Below, piece after piece: positions 54,979 through 64,000 of a stretch of 64,000 nucleotides of DNA. This DNA comes from Maribacter aquivivus. Its GTDB lineage: Bacteria > Bacteroidota > Bacteroidia > Flavobacteriales > Flavobacteriaceae. Location of the stretch: the NCBI RefSeq assembly GCF_900142175.1, contig NZ_FQZX01000001.1, positions 868,001 to 932,000 of the forward strand, read 5' to 3'. A program made the translations under genes and the position numbers. The notes under the pieces are model-generated. The model did no database searches. It worked only from the letters and a program-made list of their open reading frames with translations, and had not been told where the DNA came from. Each line of letters opens with the position of its first letter. The first letter of the stretch is position 1.

Positions 54979-56661
54979 ATGGGAAAAGCAATTACAACAA
55001 CAAGAGCGCAAGAGTCTACAAATGCAATAGAACGCATGTATATTACTATGCGCCATCTTTTTAATAGAGGTTTTTATAAACCAAACGGAGTTTCTGGTGA
55101 AGCATTGAAAAATGCTTTACTTCAACTAAGACCTGAGATATATGGTTCTGTAGGTGAAGAAAAAGCCGAACTAAACGGACTTATATACGTTTTAGAAAGA
55201 TTACCAGAAGGTATAGAACAATGTTCATTCATTAATTTAACTTCAGATGAAGGGTATGGTATTTCTCATATCAACCCCATAATTCCACCAAAAAGAAGAA
55301 GAAACTGCTATCGTATAGACGAAGAGCAGATGAATATAGAAATCACCAGGGGTCGTTCAGATATCTATGATATTCTTACTCACCTTACTTTTCTATTCAT
55401 TGAATCTGAAAAAATATGTAAGCGTATTTTAATAACAGATACAGAAAGAACTATAAGAGATTGGGAAAAACTTGAAGCTGCGGTTCAAAAAGAGGAGTTG
55501 ACCCAGGCTGAGCGAGAAATTGCACTTATACATACAGCCAACATTTTAGGTAGGTCTTTTGAAGAAATTTTAGAAGTCTATAAAAAGTTTAGTACCAAAA
55601 ACAATCCAGATAGATTTTTGAATGTTATTTATTGGTTAGGTAAGCTCGCCTTAGATGAAGAAATCTCAGGAGAGAAAAGGGCAGTTACATTTAGTGCTTT
55701 GCTAAGAGAGCGTTTAGGACATCATATTCATGGAGAACGTTGGGCAAATAATATAAAGGAGGTTTTAACCAAAAACAACCTGATGCATAGACCAATTCAT
55801 ATTATCTCTGCAAACATGCATAGTGTTATGAATTCATTATTTGCGAAAGCGGCTTTAAAAACTGAATTTCCGAATACAGATTCATTAGAAATTTTTGAAG
55901 CACTTAGTAGTTCAGGGAATGCAACGCTGAGAAAGAAAGTCACGGACTTGGCAGAGAAGAATGGTATGATCATTATGGATGATACCTCAGGAACCAATAT
56001 AGATGTGCAAATATTTGATACGGCAAAAATTAAAATCAACAATTGTTCGTATGAATTTTCTGAAGAAGAGGTTGATAAAAAACCTGTTATATTTGTAATG
56101 GATTACGCATTTGGCGAGCAAGCTTATGAGACAATTGACGAGTTATTGAAACCATACAATACCAAAAAGAACAATGTCACTTTAATAAATGTTGATTCTG
56201 TTTCGATAATGGGAAAAGCAGGTATTTTGGAAGGCGGAAAAGGAGATTTAATGATTCCTTCTGCACATATATTTGAAGGAACAGCAGACAATTATCCATT
56301 TAAAAATGAATTGTGTGCCAAAGACTTTGAAGGTTATGGTTTAGAGGTTTTTGAAGGTACTATGGTGACTGTTTTAGGAACATCACTTCAGAATAAAGAT
56401 ATTCTTAAGTTCTTTCATAAGTCAACTTGGAATGTAATCGGTTTAGAGATGGAAGGTGTGCATTATCAAAAAGCAATACAGTCTGCCTCTAAAATTAGAA
56501 AGAGTATAGGTGAAGATGTAAAAGTGCGTTATGCGTATTATGCATCAGATAACCCTTTAGAAACAGGAAGTACACTAGCATCCGGTGGATTGGGTACAAC
56601 AGGGGTAAAACCAACATACTTAATCACAGATAAAATTTTAAAGCAAATATTTAATACATAG
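54979..56661 (+). CDS. Unrecognised conserved protein with a nucleosidase/phosphorylase-like C-terminal region
   Basis: The 560-residue product from ATG 54979 (an earlier in-frame codon is TTG) opens MGKAITTTRAQESTNAIERMYITMRHLFNRGFY. I think it is the family called DUF6909, from memory. No signal or transmembrane segment is seen, so it is cytoplasmic. The helical N-terminal half shows no known motif. The C-terminal part contains VSIMGKAGILEGGKGDLMIP (about residue 408) and VIGLEMEGVHYQKAI (about 487). These resemble the G-x-x-G..GD..P and x-EMEG/DMES motifs of the nucleoside phosphorylase/AMP nucleosidase superfamily. A nucleoside-processing or binding role is inference. It follows the GH3 gene by 55 bp and precedes the Wzz-like gene by 1 bp. 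Confidence 0.75.
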   Translation: MGKAITTTRAQESTNAIERMYITMRHLFNRGFYKPNGVSGEALKNALLQLRPEIYGSVGEEKAELNGLIYVLERLPEGIEQCSFINLTSDEGYGISHINPIIPPKRRRNCYRIDEEQMNIEITRGRSDIYDILTHLTFLFIESEKICKRILITDTERTIRDWEKLEAAVQKEELTQAEREIALIHTANILGRSFEEILEVYKKFSTKNNPDRFLNVIYWLGKLALDEEISGEKRAVTFSALLRERLGHHIHGERWANNIKEVLTKNNLMHRPIHIISANMHSVMNSLFAKAALKTEFPNTDSLEIFEALSSSGNATLRKKVTDLAEKNGMIIMDDTSGTNIDVQIFDTAKIKINNCSYEFSEEEVDKKPVIFVMDYAFGEQAYETIDELLKPYNTKKNNVTLINVDSVSIMGKAGILEGGKGDLMIPSAHIFEGTADNYPFKNELCAKDFEGYGLEVFEGTMVTVLGTSLQNKDILKFFHKSTWNVIGLEMEGVHYQKAIQSASKIRKSIGEDVKVRYAYYASDNPLETGSTLASGGLGTTGVKPTYLITDKILKQIFNT

Positions 56662-56662
56662 A

Positions 56663-57658
56663 ATGGCAAGTAATCAATCACCATCTACACAAACCAATTC
56701 TGATGAAATTGATTTGGGTCAATTATTTAAATTAATAAGGAGAGGTTTCAATGCTATTTTTCGTTGGATTTTAAGGGTATTTCTTTATCTCAAGAAGAAC
56801 CTTCTCTTACTTATTGGTCTTGTTGTTGTTGGACTCGCTATTGGTTATGGTTTAAACCAAATTATATCTAAAAAATATAAAACAGAAGTTATTGTAAAAC
56901 CACAAATTGAAAGTAAAAACTATTTGTATGATGTTATTAATGAAATTCAGTCTAACATTAAATCAAAAGATACTTTGTTTTTTAACTCAATTGGTATAAA
57001 TAATATTGATTTTAGTGGTTTAAATATTGAAATAAATCGTGTAGCAGAGGTAGGGAATTCAGAAAGTGATATCCAGTATTTAGAATTACTTCAAAGTTTT
57101 GAAAATACGGATGCTATAGCTGATATTGTTAGGGCAGAATTAGAAAATAAAAGCTCTTTTAATCATAGAATTACCTTTTATTACAAAAATGTTGAATTTG
57201 GTAAAGAATTCTCTGTAAAGATTTTGACCTATATAAATACCAATAAATATTTTAATACTCTTTTGCAAGTTTACCGAGGTAACGCCAAGGGCCGTATTGT
57301 TGAAGATGAAAAATTATTGAAACAAGTAGATGAAATAATTACTAATTATACTAGTGGTTTAGCTAATGAAGTAAATAATATAATAAGTGAAAGAATTGTT
57401 TTAGATAATCAAGAACAAGTCAATATCGCTGATATTTTTCAATATAAAACTGGTCTCATAAAAGATATAGAGATTAAAAAATTAGAATTACAAGAGCGTT
57501 TAGTACCAGTAATTATAATAAACATGGGTCAACCTCAGGTAGAACAAAAGTCCTTTTTTGGTAAGAGTATAGTTTTAATACCAATAATATTTGTTTGTGT
57601 ATTCTTTATATTATCAGCTATTGTGTATTTAAATAAAAAATCTAAATCATTAATTTAA
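56663..57658 (+). CDS. Wzz/chain-length-determinant-like membrane protein
   Basis: The 331-residue product has two transmembrane helices, near residues 45-66 (LLLLIGLVVVGLAIGYGLN) and 305-325 (VLIPIIFVCVFFILSAIVYL), flanking a periplasmic, partly helical domain. This matches the topology of Wzz/polysaccharide co-polymerases, and the position at the head of a rhamnose and flippase cluster supports it. The Pro/Gly-rich motif beside the second helix is not typical (the helix is preceded by VIIINMGQPQVEQKSFFGKS), so the Wzz assignment is moderate. Its start is 1 bp after the upstream stop. Confidence 0.65.
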   Translation: MASNQSPSTQTNSDEIDLGQLFKLIRRGFNAIFRWILRVFLYLKKNLLLLIGLVVVGLAIGYGLNQIISKKYKTEVIVKPQIESKNYLYDVINEIQSNIKSKDTLFFNSIGINNIDFSGLNIEINRVAEVGNSESDIQYLELLQSFENTDAIADIVRAELENKSSFNHRITFYYKNVEFGKEFSVKILTYINTNKYFNTLLQVYRGNAKGRIVEDEKLLKQVDEIITNYTSGLANEVNNIISERIVLDNQEQVNIADIFQYKTGLIKDIEIKKLELQERLVPVIIINMGQPQVEQKSFFGKSIVLIPIIFVCVFFILSAIVYLNKKSKSLI

Positions 57659-57661
57659 ATT

Positions 57662-58666
57662 ATGCCTGAGCTCCTAACTAATGGTAGAGTTCTAATTACT
57701 GGTGGAGCCGGTTTCATTGGCAGTAATTTTATTCCATATTTTTTGGAAAAAAACCCTAATGTTAAAGTGGTTAATTTAGATAAGATAACCTATGCGGGCA
57801 ATCTTAATAATTTAGATGAGATTAATACTCATTCAAATTATACCTTTATAAAAGGGGACATATGTGATTATCCCTTAATCAATAAATTATTTGAAGATTT
57901 TAATATAAATGGTGTTATTAACTTTGCAGCAGAATCTCATGTTGATAATTCTATAGATTCTCCAAGTCCATTCATTAAAACGAATATAGAAGGTACTTTT
58001 AACCTACTAGAAGTCGCTAGAAAACATTGGAAAGAAAAAGAGTATAGATTTCATCATATTTCTACAGATGAAGTTTATGGATCGTTGCCGAAAGAAGGCT
58101 ATTTTACTGAACATTCGAATTACCAGCCAAATAGCCCATACAGCGCATCTAAAGCCTCATCCGATTTTTTAGTTAGAAGCTATCATCATACATATGGAAT
58201 GAATGTAGTAACTTCTAATTGTTCTAATAATTATGGACCAAAGCAGCACGATGAAAAATTAATTCCTACGATAATAAGGTCTGCTATCCAAGGTATGAGT
58301 ATCCCAATTTATGGTAACGGAAAGAATATTAGAGATTGGTTATTTGTAAAAGATCATTGTATAGGGATTGATAAAATTTATATGCAAGGTGTTCCTGGTG
58401 AAACTTACCTTTTAGGTGGAAATAATGAATATGATAATTTAACCATAGCTACGAAGCTTTGCGAAATTTTAGATTCAAAAATTCCAAATGTGAAAGGGAG
58501 TTATTTAAATCAAATTGAGTTTGTTCAAGATCGACTTGGGCATGATTTTAGGTATGCAATTGATTCTTCAAAAATTTCGAATCAGTTGGGGTGGAAAGCT
58601 TTTGAAAATTTTGAATCTGGTTTAGAAAAGACAGTTGACTGGTATTTAAATAAATATCAATCTTAA
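57662..58666 (+). CDS. rfbB: dTDP-glucose 4,6-dehydratase
   Basis: The 334-residue product is a short-chain extended dehydrogenase/reductase. The NAD motif is [13 protein letters not shown] (GxxGxxG at residues 14-20). The catalytic residues are Thr135-Asp136-Glu137 in [11 protein letters not shown] and Tyr160/Lys164 in [11 protein letters not shown]. It converts dTDP-glucose to dTDP-4-keto-6-deoxyglucose, the second step to dTDP-L-rhamnose. The gene starts 3 bp after the Wzz-like gene, and rfbA follows 4 bp on. The length is normal. Confidence 0.96.
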   Translation: MPELLTNGRVLITGGAGFIGSNFIPYFLEKNPNVKVVNLDKITYAGNLNNLDEINTHSNYTFIKGDICDYPLINKLFEDFNINGVINFAAESHVDNSIDSPSPFIKTNIEGTFNLLEVARKHWKEKEYRFHHISTDEVYGSLPKEGYFTEHSNYQPNSPYSASKASSDFLVRSYHHTYGMNVVTSNCSNNYGPKQHDEKLIPTIIRSAIQGMSIPIYGNGKNIRDWLFVKDHCIGIDKIYMQGVPGETYLLGGNNEYDNLTIATKLCEILDSKIPNVKGSYLNQIEFVQDRLGHDFRYAIDSSKISNQLGWKAFENFESGLEKTVDWYLNKYQS

Positions 58667-58670
58667 AAAA

Positions 58671-59531
58671 ATGAAAGGAATTATACTAGCAGGGGGTACT
58701 GGATCTCGTTTGTGGCCATTAACAAAAGCGTTGAGCAAGCAGTTGATGCCTATTTACGACAAGCCAATGATATACTACCCTTTGGCTACTTTAATGATGT
58801 CGGGTATTCGGGAAATATTAATTATTACAACTCCTGAAGATTTACCGTTATTTAAAAAGTTATTATCTAATGGAAATCAATTAGGGTGTAGATTTGAATA
58901 TGCTATTCAGTCAGAACCAAAGGGATTGGCTGAAGCATTTATTATTGGCAAGAAGTTTATTGGTAATAGTAGGGTTGCTTTAATTTTAGGAGATAATATA
59001 TTCTACGGTAATGGATTAGAGCAGTTATTAAAAGAGAATTATAAGCCTAAAGGTGGAATCATATATGGATATCATGTTAACAACCCTAAAAGGTACGGTG
59101 TCGTAGAATTTGATGAGACAGGCAAGGCTATCTCAATAGTTGAAAAACCAGAAATGCCAAAGTCTAATTTTGCAATACCTGGTATTTATTTTTATGATAA
59201 TGAGGTTGTTAGTATTGCCGAAAGTATAAAGCCTAGTAAACGGAACGAACTAGAGATTACTGATGTTAATAAAGCATATTTAGAACTAGGTAAACTTCAG
59301 GTAAGTGTTTTGGATAAGGGTATTGCCTGGTTAGATACAGGCACATTTAGTTCATTAATGCAAGCATCACAATTTGTGCAGGTAATTGAGGAACGACAGG
59401 GCTTAAAAATTGGTTGTATAGAAGAAGTTGCCTTTACACAAGGTTATATTGATACAGAACAATTAAAGGCGCTTGCAGAACCTCTATTAAAAAGTGGGTA
59501 CGGAGAATATTTAATGAACTTAATTAAATGA
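58671..59531 (+). CDS. rfbA: Glucose-1-phosphate thymidylyltransferase
   Basis: The 286-residue product opens [20 protein letters not shown], the pyrophosphorylase nucleotide-binding motif, followed by [30 protein letters not shown] contains the metal-binding Asp. [20 protein letters not shown] and [15 protein letters not shown] are RmlA signatures. It makes dTDP-glucose from dTTP and glucose-1-phosphate and is usually feedback-inhibited by dTDP-rhamnose. The stop overlaps the rfbC start (ATGA), so translation is likely coupled. Confidence 0.96.
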   Translation: MKGIILAGGTGSRLWPLTKALSKQLMPIYDKPMIYYPLATLMMSGIREILIITTPEDLPLFKKLLSNGNQLGCRFEYAIQSEPKGLAEAFIIGKKFIGNSRVALILGDNIFYGNGLEQLLKENYKPKGGIIYGYHVNNPKRYGVVEFDETGKAISIVEKPEMPKSNFAIPGIYFYDNEVVSIAESIKPSKRNELEITDVNKAYLELGKLQVSVLDKGIAWLDTGTFSSLMQASQFVQVIEERQGLKIGCIEEVAFTQGYIDTEQLKALAEPLLKSGYGEYLMNLIK

Positions 59532-60070
59532 TAATTACCGAAACTAAATTAAGGGGATGTTTTATTTTACAACCTAAAATTTTTAAAGATAGTAGAGGGT
59601 CGTTCTTTGAAATTTTTAAAAAAAAGGAATTAGAGCAACATCTAGGATTTAAAATTGATTTCGTGCAAGAGAACAAATCTATCTCTAAAAAGGGGGTTTT
59701 AAGGGGGTTGCATTTTCAAACAGGGGAAGCTGCTCAAGCAAAATTAATTTCAGTTCAGAAAGGAGAAGTGCTTGATGTGATAGTAGATATAAGACCAGAA
59801 AGTTTAACTTATGGTCATCATGTAAAAATTAATTTATCTGACCAGAATTTTACAAGTATTTTCATACCAAAAGGTATGGCTCATGGATTTTTATCAATTT
59901 CAAATGAAGTTGTATTTACGTATTTATGTGATAATTATTATAATCAAAATATGGAATCCGGAATTTTGTATAATGATTCCGACTTAGCTATAGATTGGGG
60001 GTATACCTCATCAGAATTTATAGTTTCAGAAAAAGATTTGATTTTGCCAACTTTCAAAGAACTAACGTAA
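59528..60070 (+). CDS. rfbC: dTDP-4-dehydrorhamnose 3,5-epimerase
   Basis: The 180-residue cupin is of normal length. [11 protein letters not shown] and [20 protein letters not shown] carry the substrate-binding region with the catalytic His (GLHFQ). [17 protein letters not shown] and [27 protein letters not shown] contain the conserved Asp and active-site Tyr. The enzyme epimerises C3 and C5 of dTDP-4-keto-6-deoxyglucose. The ATG overlaps the rfbA stop by 4 bp, and its stop overlaps the rfbD start by 1 bp. Confidence 0.95.
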   Translation: MIITETKLRGCFILQPKIFKDSRGSFFEIFKKKELEQHLGFKIDFVQENKSISKKGVLRGLHFQTGEAAQAKLISVQKGEVLDVIVDIRPESLTYGHHVKINLSDQNFTSIFIPKGMAHGFLSISNEVVFTYLCDNYYNQNMESGILYNDSDLAIDWGYTSSEFIVSEKDLILPTFKELT

Positions 60071-60840
60071 TGAAGAAGGTTTTAGTTACTGGGGCAAATG
60101 GTCAGCTAGGACAGTGTTTACAGAAAATTTCTCAGCTGTATAAAAATTTGGAATTTACTTTCAAGAATTCTAATGATTTAGATATTACAGAAGCTTTATC
60201 AATTAAAAAAACCTTTAATCTCGTTGATTTTGACTATTGTATTAATTGTGCTGCATATACCGATGTTGAACAAGCCGAAAAAACACCAGATATAGCATTT
60301 ATGGTTAATGCAGAAGGCGTCAAAAACCTAGCTTTTGCCTGTAAAAAACATAAAGTTAGTCTAATTCATATTTCTACAGATTATATTTTTGACGGTGAAA
60401 AAAATGAGCCATATACCACCGATGATATACCGAACCCCATAAATGAATACGGAAAATCTAAATTAATGGGTGAGAAATATATCCAAAAGTTAATGGTTGA
60501 CTATATTATCATAAGAACCTCTTGGTTGTACTCTGAATTTGGAAAAAATTTTTATACAACAATTTTAAATATTGCCAAGGTCAATCATACTCTAAAAATT
60601 TCTAATACTCAAGTTGGTTATCCAACAAATGCTTTAAACCTTGCTAAATTTATTAATCAACTAGTTATATTAGATGATCTTGATTCAAATTTATATCATT
60701 TTACAGATCAGGTTGAAATGACATGGTTTGAATTTGCAGAAAAGATTATAAAAACAGAAAACCTTTCAAATAAAGTTATAATTCATAATGATAAATCAAC
60801 TTATCTTGCGCCAAGACCAAAAAATAGCAGGCTTGATTGA
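60070..60840 (+). CDS. rfbD: dTDP-4-dehydrorhamnose reductase, short C-terminus
   Basis: The product from ATG 60070, which shares one base with the rfbC stop, is 256 residues: [17 protein letters not shown] carries the NAD(P) motif. ISTDYIFDGEK and NEYGKSKLMGEKYI supply the Thr-Asp-Tyr and YxxxK catalytic motifs. PRPKNSRLD near the end is the usual motif, but the protein stops right there, while E. coli RmlD has about 30 more residues after the same motif. A start at 59995 inside rfbC would add unrelated sequence. The enzyme gives dTDP-L-rhamnose, and the active-site residues are intact. Whether the missing tail affects folding is unknown. Confidence 0.93.
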   Translation: MKKVLVTGANGQLGQCLQKISQLYKNLEFTFKNSNDLDITEALSIKKTFNLVDFDYCINCAAYTDVEQAEKTPDIAFMVNAEGVKNLAFACKKHKVSLIHISTDYIFDGEKNEPYTTDDIPNPINEYGKSKLMGEKYIQKLMVDYIIIRTSWLYSEFGKNFYTTILNIAKVNHTLKISNTQVGYPTNALNLAKFINQLVILDDLDSNLYHFTDQVEMTWFEFAEKIIKTENLSNKVIIHNDKSTYLAPRPKNSRLD

Positions 60841-60876
60841 TTTTGAATATAAGGTTTTTTCGAAAAATTTTAATTA

Positions 60877-63093
60877 ATGGAAAAGTTCAAGCTGCTACTA
60901 GGCAAGTATAATAACATTGTCCAAAATTTTTCTTATTTAACATTATTACAGGTTTTTAATGTGTTTTTTCCGGTTATCATCTACCCCTTTTTAATTGATT
61001 TGTTTGGATTAGAACTATGGGGAAAAATAGTTTTGGCGCAATCGTTAGCACTTTACTTATCCTTATTCATAGATTTCGGCTTCGATAGATTTGCGGTAAA
61101 AGAAGTTTCAATTTATAGGAATAATGCTATAAAATTGTCGGAAATAGTTTCATGTATAGTGCCGCTTAGAATCTTCCTTGGCATCCTTGTTTTCGCTATT
61201 TATGCAATTGTGGTTATGAATGTTTCATTCTTTGAAGGAGATGAAACATTGTATCTTTTATTTTATGCCTTAAATTTTAATTTTATTCTATTCCCTAAAT
61301 GGTTTTTTCAAGGAGTGGAAGAAATGAAATATATAGTTATTATAAATGTTTCAGTTAAAATAGTCTTTGTTATTTTAATGTTTTTGACTATTAAAAGCGC
61401 TTCTGATTTTTTAAATGTGCCTATTTTCTTTGGTGTAGGAGCATTTATAGGTGGTATTATTGGTCTTGTAGTAATGTTCAATTATAAAAAGGTAAACTTT
61501 AGGTTTTATAGTTTTAGTCGTTACTATTATTACGTAAAGAGTAGTTTTTACCTTTTTGCATCTACGTTCGTTATCTCTATCAAAGATCGCTTTAATGTAT
61601 TTATTGTGGGATACTTTTTAGGAATGCAAGAAGTTGCACTTTATGATATTTCCATAAAACTAATTTCATTTATTACACAGCCTATTGAAGCAATAAATGG
61701 AGCTATATACCCAAAAGTGGCTAAAGACTTAAATATGGGTTTTGTAAAGAAAATTGCTTTTTACAGCTTCCTTTTCGTTTTGGTCATGGTTTTAGTGACA
61801 CAAATTTTTCTAACCGATATTTTTCATTTCTTGAATGTTAATGAAATACTAAATGAAAATGAAATTAGAATATTCCTGTTTAGTTCTCTATTCCTTACCT
61901 TATCTGTTTTCTTAGCTAGAAATTGTTTTATTGTTTTCGATAAATTTAAACTTCTTTTTCATTCGATGGTAATGTCATCAGGGCTTTATGTAGTTTTGAT
62001 ATTATTATTGTACTTCTTCAACCAAATAACTTTTAAGTATATTGTTCTTGTAGTCTTTATTGTTTATATTTTTGAGTTTTTATATCGATATTATTTAGCA
62101 AGAAAATACAATCTTATATCCATGGGCATTAGATCAAAATTAGGAAAATATTATTATGGAGGAGGTTCTTATAGTCACTTAGCAAAACCTATAGTTTATT
62201 TGTTTGATTTATATAGGCATCGTATAGTCAGTGAGAAATCTTTTACAGAAAATCGCTTTAAGAGAAGAATGGGTTATGATTTGAACCTGGAAAATCCTAA
62301 AACGTTAAATGAAAAAATTCAATGGTTAAAATTATATCATAGAACTCCACTACATACAATTTGCGCAGATAAAATTGCAGTCAGGGATTATGTGGCAGAG
62401 AAAATAGGTAAAGAATATTTGGTGCCGTTAATTATGGTAACAGAGGACATTCAAGATATAAATTTTGACAATTTACCTAATGAACCATTTATAATTAAAA
62501 CGAATCATGATTCTGGTAGTTATAAGATCATAAAGGATAAAAATGACGTTGGTGATTGGAATGCTTTGAGAAATTTTTTCTCTAAAAGCCTAAAATCAAA
62601 TTTTTATTATAAATCTAAGGAATGGCAGTATAAAAATATACCGCCAAAAATATTAGTAGAAAAATTATTAATAACAAAGGAAGGAAATATACCAGAAGAT
62701 TATAAGATTCATTGCTTTAAAGGAGTTCCAAAATATATTCAGCTGGATGTAGATAGAGGTAGGGAAAATCATTCTAGAAATTGGTATAATACTAATTGGG
62801 AAAGAACAGAATTTCATTGGTCTACTAAATTAAAAAGTGGAGGGGAAACTCTACCAAATGACAAAGAGATTCCACGTCCTTTAACTTTAGATACTATGTT
62901 GAAATTTGCCACAGTATTAAGCAAAGAATTCCCGTACGTTAGAGTTGATTTTTATTCTTTAGACAATAAGAAAGTTTATTTTGGAGAAATAACCTTTAAC
63001 CATGATTCTGGGTTTAGGCCTATTATTCCAAAAGAATGGGACTATAAACTTGGCGATATGGTAACATTGCCAGACCATAATACTATAGCTTAA
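60877..63093 (+). CDS. Wzx-type flippase fused to a TupA-like ATP-grasp domain
   Basis: The 738-residue single frame has two parts. Residues 1-410 or so carry about a dozen transmembrane helices in the polysaccharide flippase (MATE/Wzx) pattern, with ITQPIEAINGAIYPKVAKDL typical of the central loop. Residues about 440-738 match TupA-like ATP-grasp proteins: NPKTLNEKIQWLKLYHRTPL, EPFIIKTNHDSGSYK, PEDYKIHCFKGVPKYIQ, then YVRVDFYSLDNK and EITFNHDSGFRPI. These usually occur as separate genes in capsule loci. Met near 62122 (SMGIRSKLGKYYYGG) could be the old start of the second gene, so a simple stop loss may have joined them. Wzx exports the lipid-linked repeat unit; the ATP-grasp part may add an amino-acid-like group (inference). 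Confidence 0.88.
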   Translation: MEKFKLLLGKYNNIVQNFSYLTLLQVFNVFFPVIIYPFLIDLFGLELWGKIVLAQSLALYLSLFIDFGFDRFAVKEVSIYRNNAIKLSEIVSCIVPLRIFLGILVFAIYAIVVMNVSFFEGDETLYLLFYALNFNFILFPKWFFQGVEEMKYIVIINVSVKIVFVILMFLTIKSASDFLNVPIFFGVGAFIGGIIGLVVMFNYKKVNFRFYSFSRYYYYVKSSFYLFASTFVISIKDRFNVFIVGYFLGMQEVALYDISIKLISFITQPIEAINGAIYPKVAKDLNMGFVKKIAFYSFLFVLVMVLVTQIFLTDIFHFLNVNEILNENEIRIFLFSSLFLTLSVFLARNCFIVFDKFKLLFHSMVMSSGLYVVLILLLYFFNQITFKYIVLVVFIVYIFEFLYRYYLARKYNLISMGIRSKLGKYYYGGGSYSHLAKPIVYLFDLYRHRIVSEKSFTENRFKRRMGYDLNLENPKTLNEKIQWLKLYHRTPLHTICADKIAVRDYVAEKIGKEYLVPLIMVTEDIQDINFDNLPNEPFIIKTNHDSGSYKIIKDKNDVGDWNALRNFFSKSLKSNFYYKSKEWQYKNIPPKILVEKLLITKEGNIPEDYKIHCFKGVPKYIQLDVDRGRENHSRNWYNTNWERTEFHWSTKLKSGGETLPNDKEIPRPLTLDTMLKFATVLSKEFPYVRVDFYSLDNKKVYFGEITFNHDSGFRPIIPKEWDYKLGDMVTLPDHNTIA

Positions 63094-63098
63094 AACTT

Positions 63099-64000
63099 AT
63101 GAAGATAAGAGTGGTGTTTTTACTCCCTTCACTTGGTGGTGGTGGCTCTGAGAGGGTTTTTATGAATTTGTGCAAATATTTTGACAAGGACAAATTTAAA
63201 GTTGTTTTATGCCTTTTAAAAAAAGAAGGTGAGTTTTTGTCACAAATAGAAAGTGATCCAACTATAGAGATTCACGACTTAGGAGTGTCAAGAGTTCGTT
63301 ATTCCATTTATCCTATCATAAAGTATCTTCGTAAAGAACAACCTGAAATTGTTCTATCTACACTGGGTCATTTAAATGCTTTATTATCTGCTGTTTCTTT
63401 TATGATTCCCAATAATGTTAAGATAATTGGGAGAGAATCAAATATAGTGAGCATGAGTAATCATAATAAAATCACCTTGCTATTTTATAAACTCTTTTAT
63501 AAAAACTTTGATAAAATTATTGTTCAGAGTAATGATATGGAGGTAGATTTGAGAAATCTTGTTCATAATTTTAGAAAAGGTCAAATAGTTAAAATTAATA
63601 ACCCGGTAGATTTAGAACATATTCAAGCTTTAATGCAAACTAATGATGAACTACTTCCTATCAATAAAATCAATTTAATATCTGTTGGTAGTTTAACGCA
63701 CCAAAAGGGATATGATATACTTTTAAAATCATTTGCTAAATTTAAAGATAAGAATAAGTATCATATTTCTATAATAGGGAAAGGAAAATTAAAAGATGAT
63801 TTAATCGATTTGATTAAAGAATTAAATATCGAGGAACATGTATCGCTTCTTGGCTTTAGAGGTAATCCGTATAAATATATTGCTAAAGCCACAATTTTTA
63901 TATCAAGTTCTAGATTTGAGGGCTTCCCTAATGTGGTTTTAGAATCGCTTATTTGTAATGTGCCCGTAATAGCCAATGCATATAAAGGGGGTATTAACGA
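63099..64000 (+). CDS. Glycosyltransferase family 4-like, cut off by the window end
   Basis: The first 300 residues are visible. The opening is MKIRVVFLLPSLGGGGSERV, the GT-B donor/acceptor glycine-rich loop of GT4-type enzymes. ISVGSLTHQKGYDILLKSF and VSLLGFRGNPYKYI follow. FISSSRFEGFPNVVLESL is the E-x7-E-like nucleotide-sugar motif with the family-typical EGFPNVVLE. It would transfer a sugar onto the growing surface polysaccharide unit. The start is 5 bp after the flippase fusion stop. The sugar and linkage are unknown. Confidence 0.92.
   Translation, partial: MKIRVVFLLPSLGGGGSERVFMNLCKYFDKDKFKVVLCLLKKEGEFLSQIESDPTIEIHDLGVSRVRYSIYPIIKYLRKEQPEIVLSTLGHLNALLSAVSFMIPNNVKIIGRESNIVSMSNHNKITLLFYKLFYKNFDKIIVQSNDMEVDLRNLVHNFRKGQIVKINNPVDLEHIQALMQTNDELLPINKINLISVGSLTHQKGYDILLKSFAKFKDKNKYHISIIGKGKLKDDLIDLIKELNIEEHVSLLGFRGNPYKYIAKATIFISSSRFEGFPNVVLESLICNVPVIANAYKGGIN

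Noticed and set aside
52281..57284. Identical 15-mer TTTACCGAGGTAACG at 52281 and 57270
   Set aside because: One copy is inside the Wzz-like coding region, and about one such match by chance is expected in a window of this size.

Overview
The window looks like chromosomal DNA of a marine, gliding-type member of the Flavobacteriaceae (Bacteroidota), perhaps a Maribacter/Zobellia-like genus; the genus is a guess. The evidence is AT-rich DNA, promoter-like TAnnTTTG -7 boxes, no obvious Shine-Dalgarno sequences, type IX secretion (T9SS) type B C-terminal sorting domains, three PorP/SprF-family membrane proteins, SprB repeats, and flavobacterial families of unknown function such as DUF4837.

Layout. 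0-7.5 kb holds housekeeping and stress genes: a cut-off M14 metallocarboxypeptidase (-), katG (+) with an OxyR-like operator, a VOC protein (-), an SPFH protein (+) and glnS (-). 7.7-34.1 kb is a surface and gliding region. It starts with a type B T9SS cargo and a PorP/SprF-SPOR fusion (SprC/SprD-like). A 3.5 kb stretch follows with a small lipocalin-like gene, two broken genes, a small conserved gene and about 1 kb of non-coding DNA. Then come a giant 5,796-codon SprB-like adhesin and its SprF-like partner. 34.1-40.6 kb is housekeeping: folB, tRNA-Cys, a DoxX protein, a DNA polymerase III delta' subunit, pgk, an MltD-like transglycosylase and a DUF4837 lipoprotein. 40.9-52.2 kb (-) is a second surface locus: an OmpA/PD40/TPR/SPOR protein, tatA, a PorP/SprF protein and a 2,353-codon DUF11 adhesin. 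52.5-56.7 kb (+) has an M23 peptidase, a GH3-family protein and an unrecognised protein with a possible nucleosidase-like C-terminus. 56.7-64 kb (+) is the start of a surface-polysaccharide cluster: a Wzz-like protein, rfbB-A-C-D for dTDP-L-rhamnose, a Wzx flippase fused to a TupA-like ATP-grasp domain, and a cut-off glycosyltransferase.

How the genes work together. Each of the three large type B cargos sits directly upstream of a PorP/SprF-family gene, as expected if each cargo needs its own outer-membrane partner for T9SS export. The PorP fusion and the OmpA-family protein share a SPOR-like module. Four of these surface transcription units carry a related upstream element, two ACAACA-type half-sites exactly 21 bp apart, which suggests a common regulator. 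This shared element, the Wzx-ATP-grasp fusion and the decayed insert between the sprCD-like and sprBF-like pairs are the most notable observations. No rRNA, CRISPR array, prophage or intact insertion sequence was seen.
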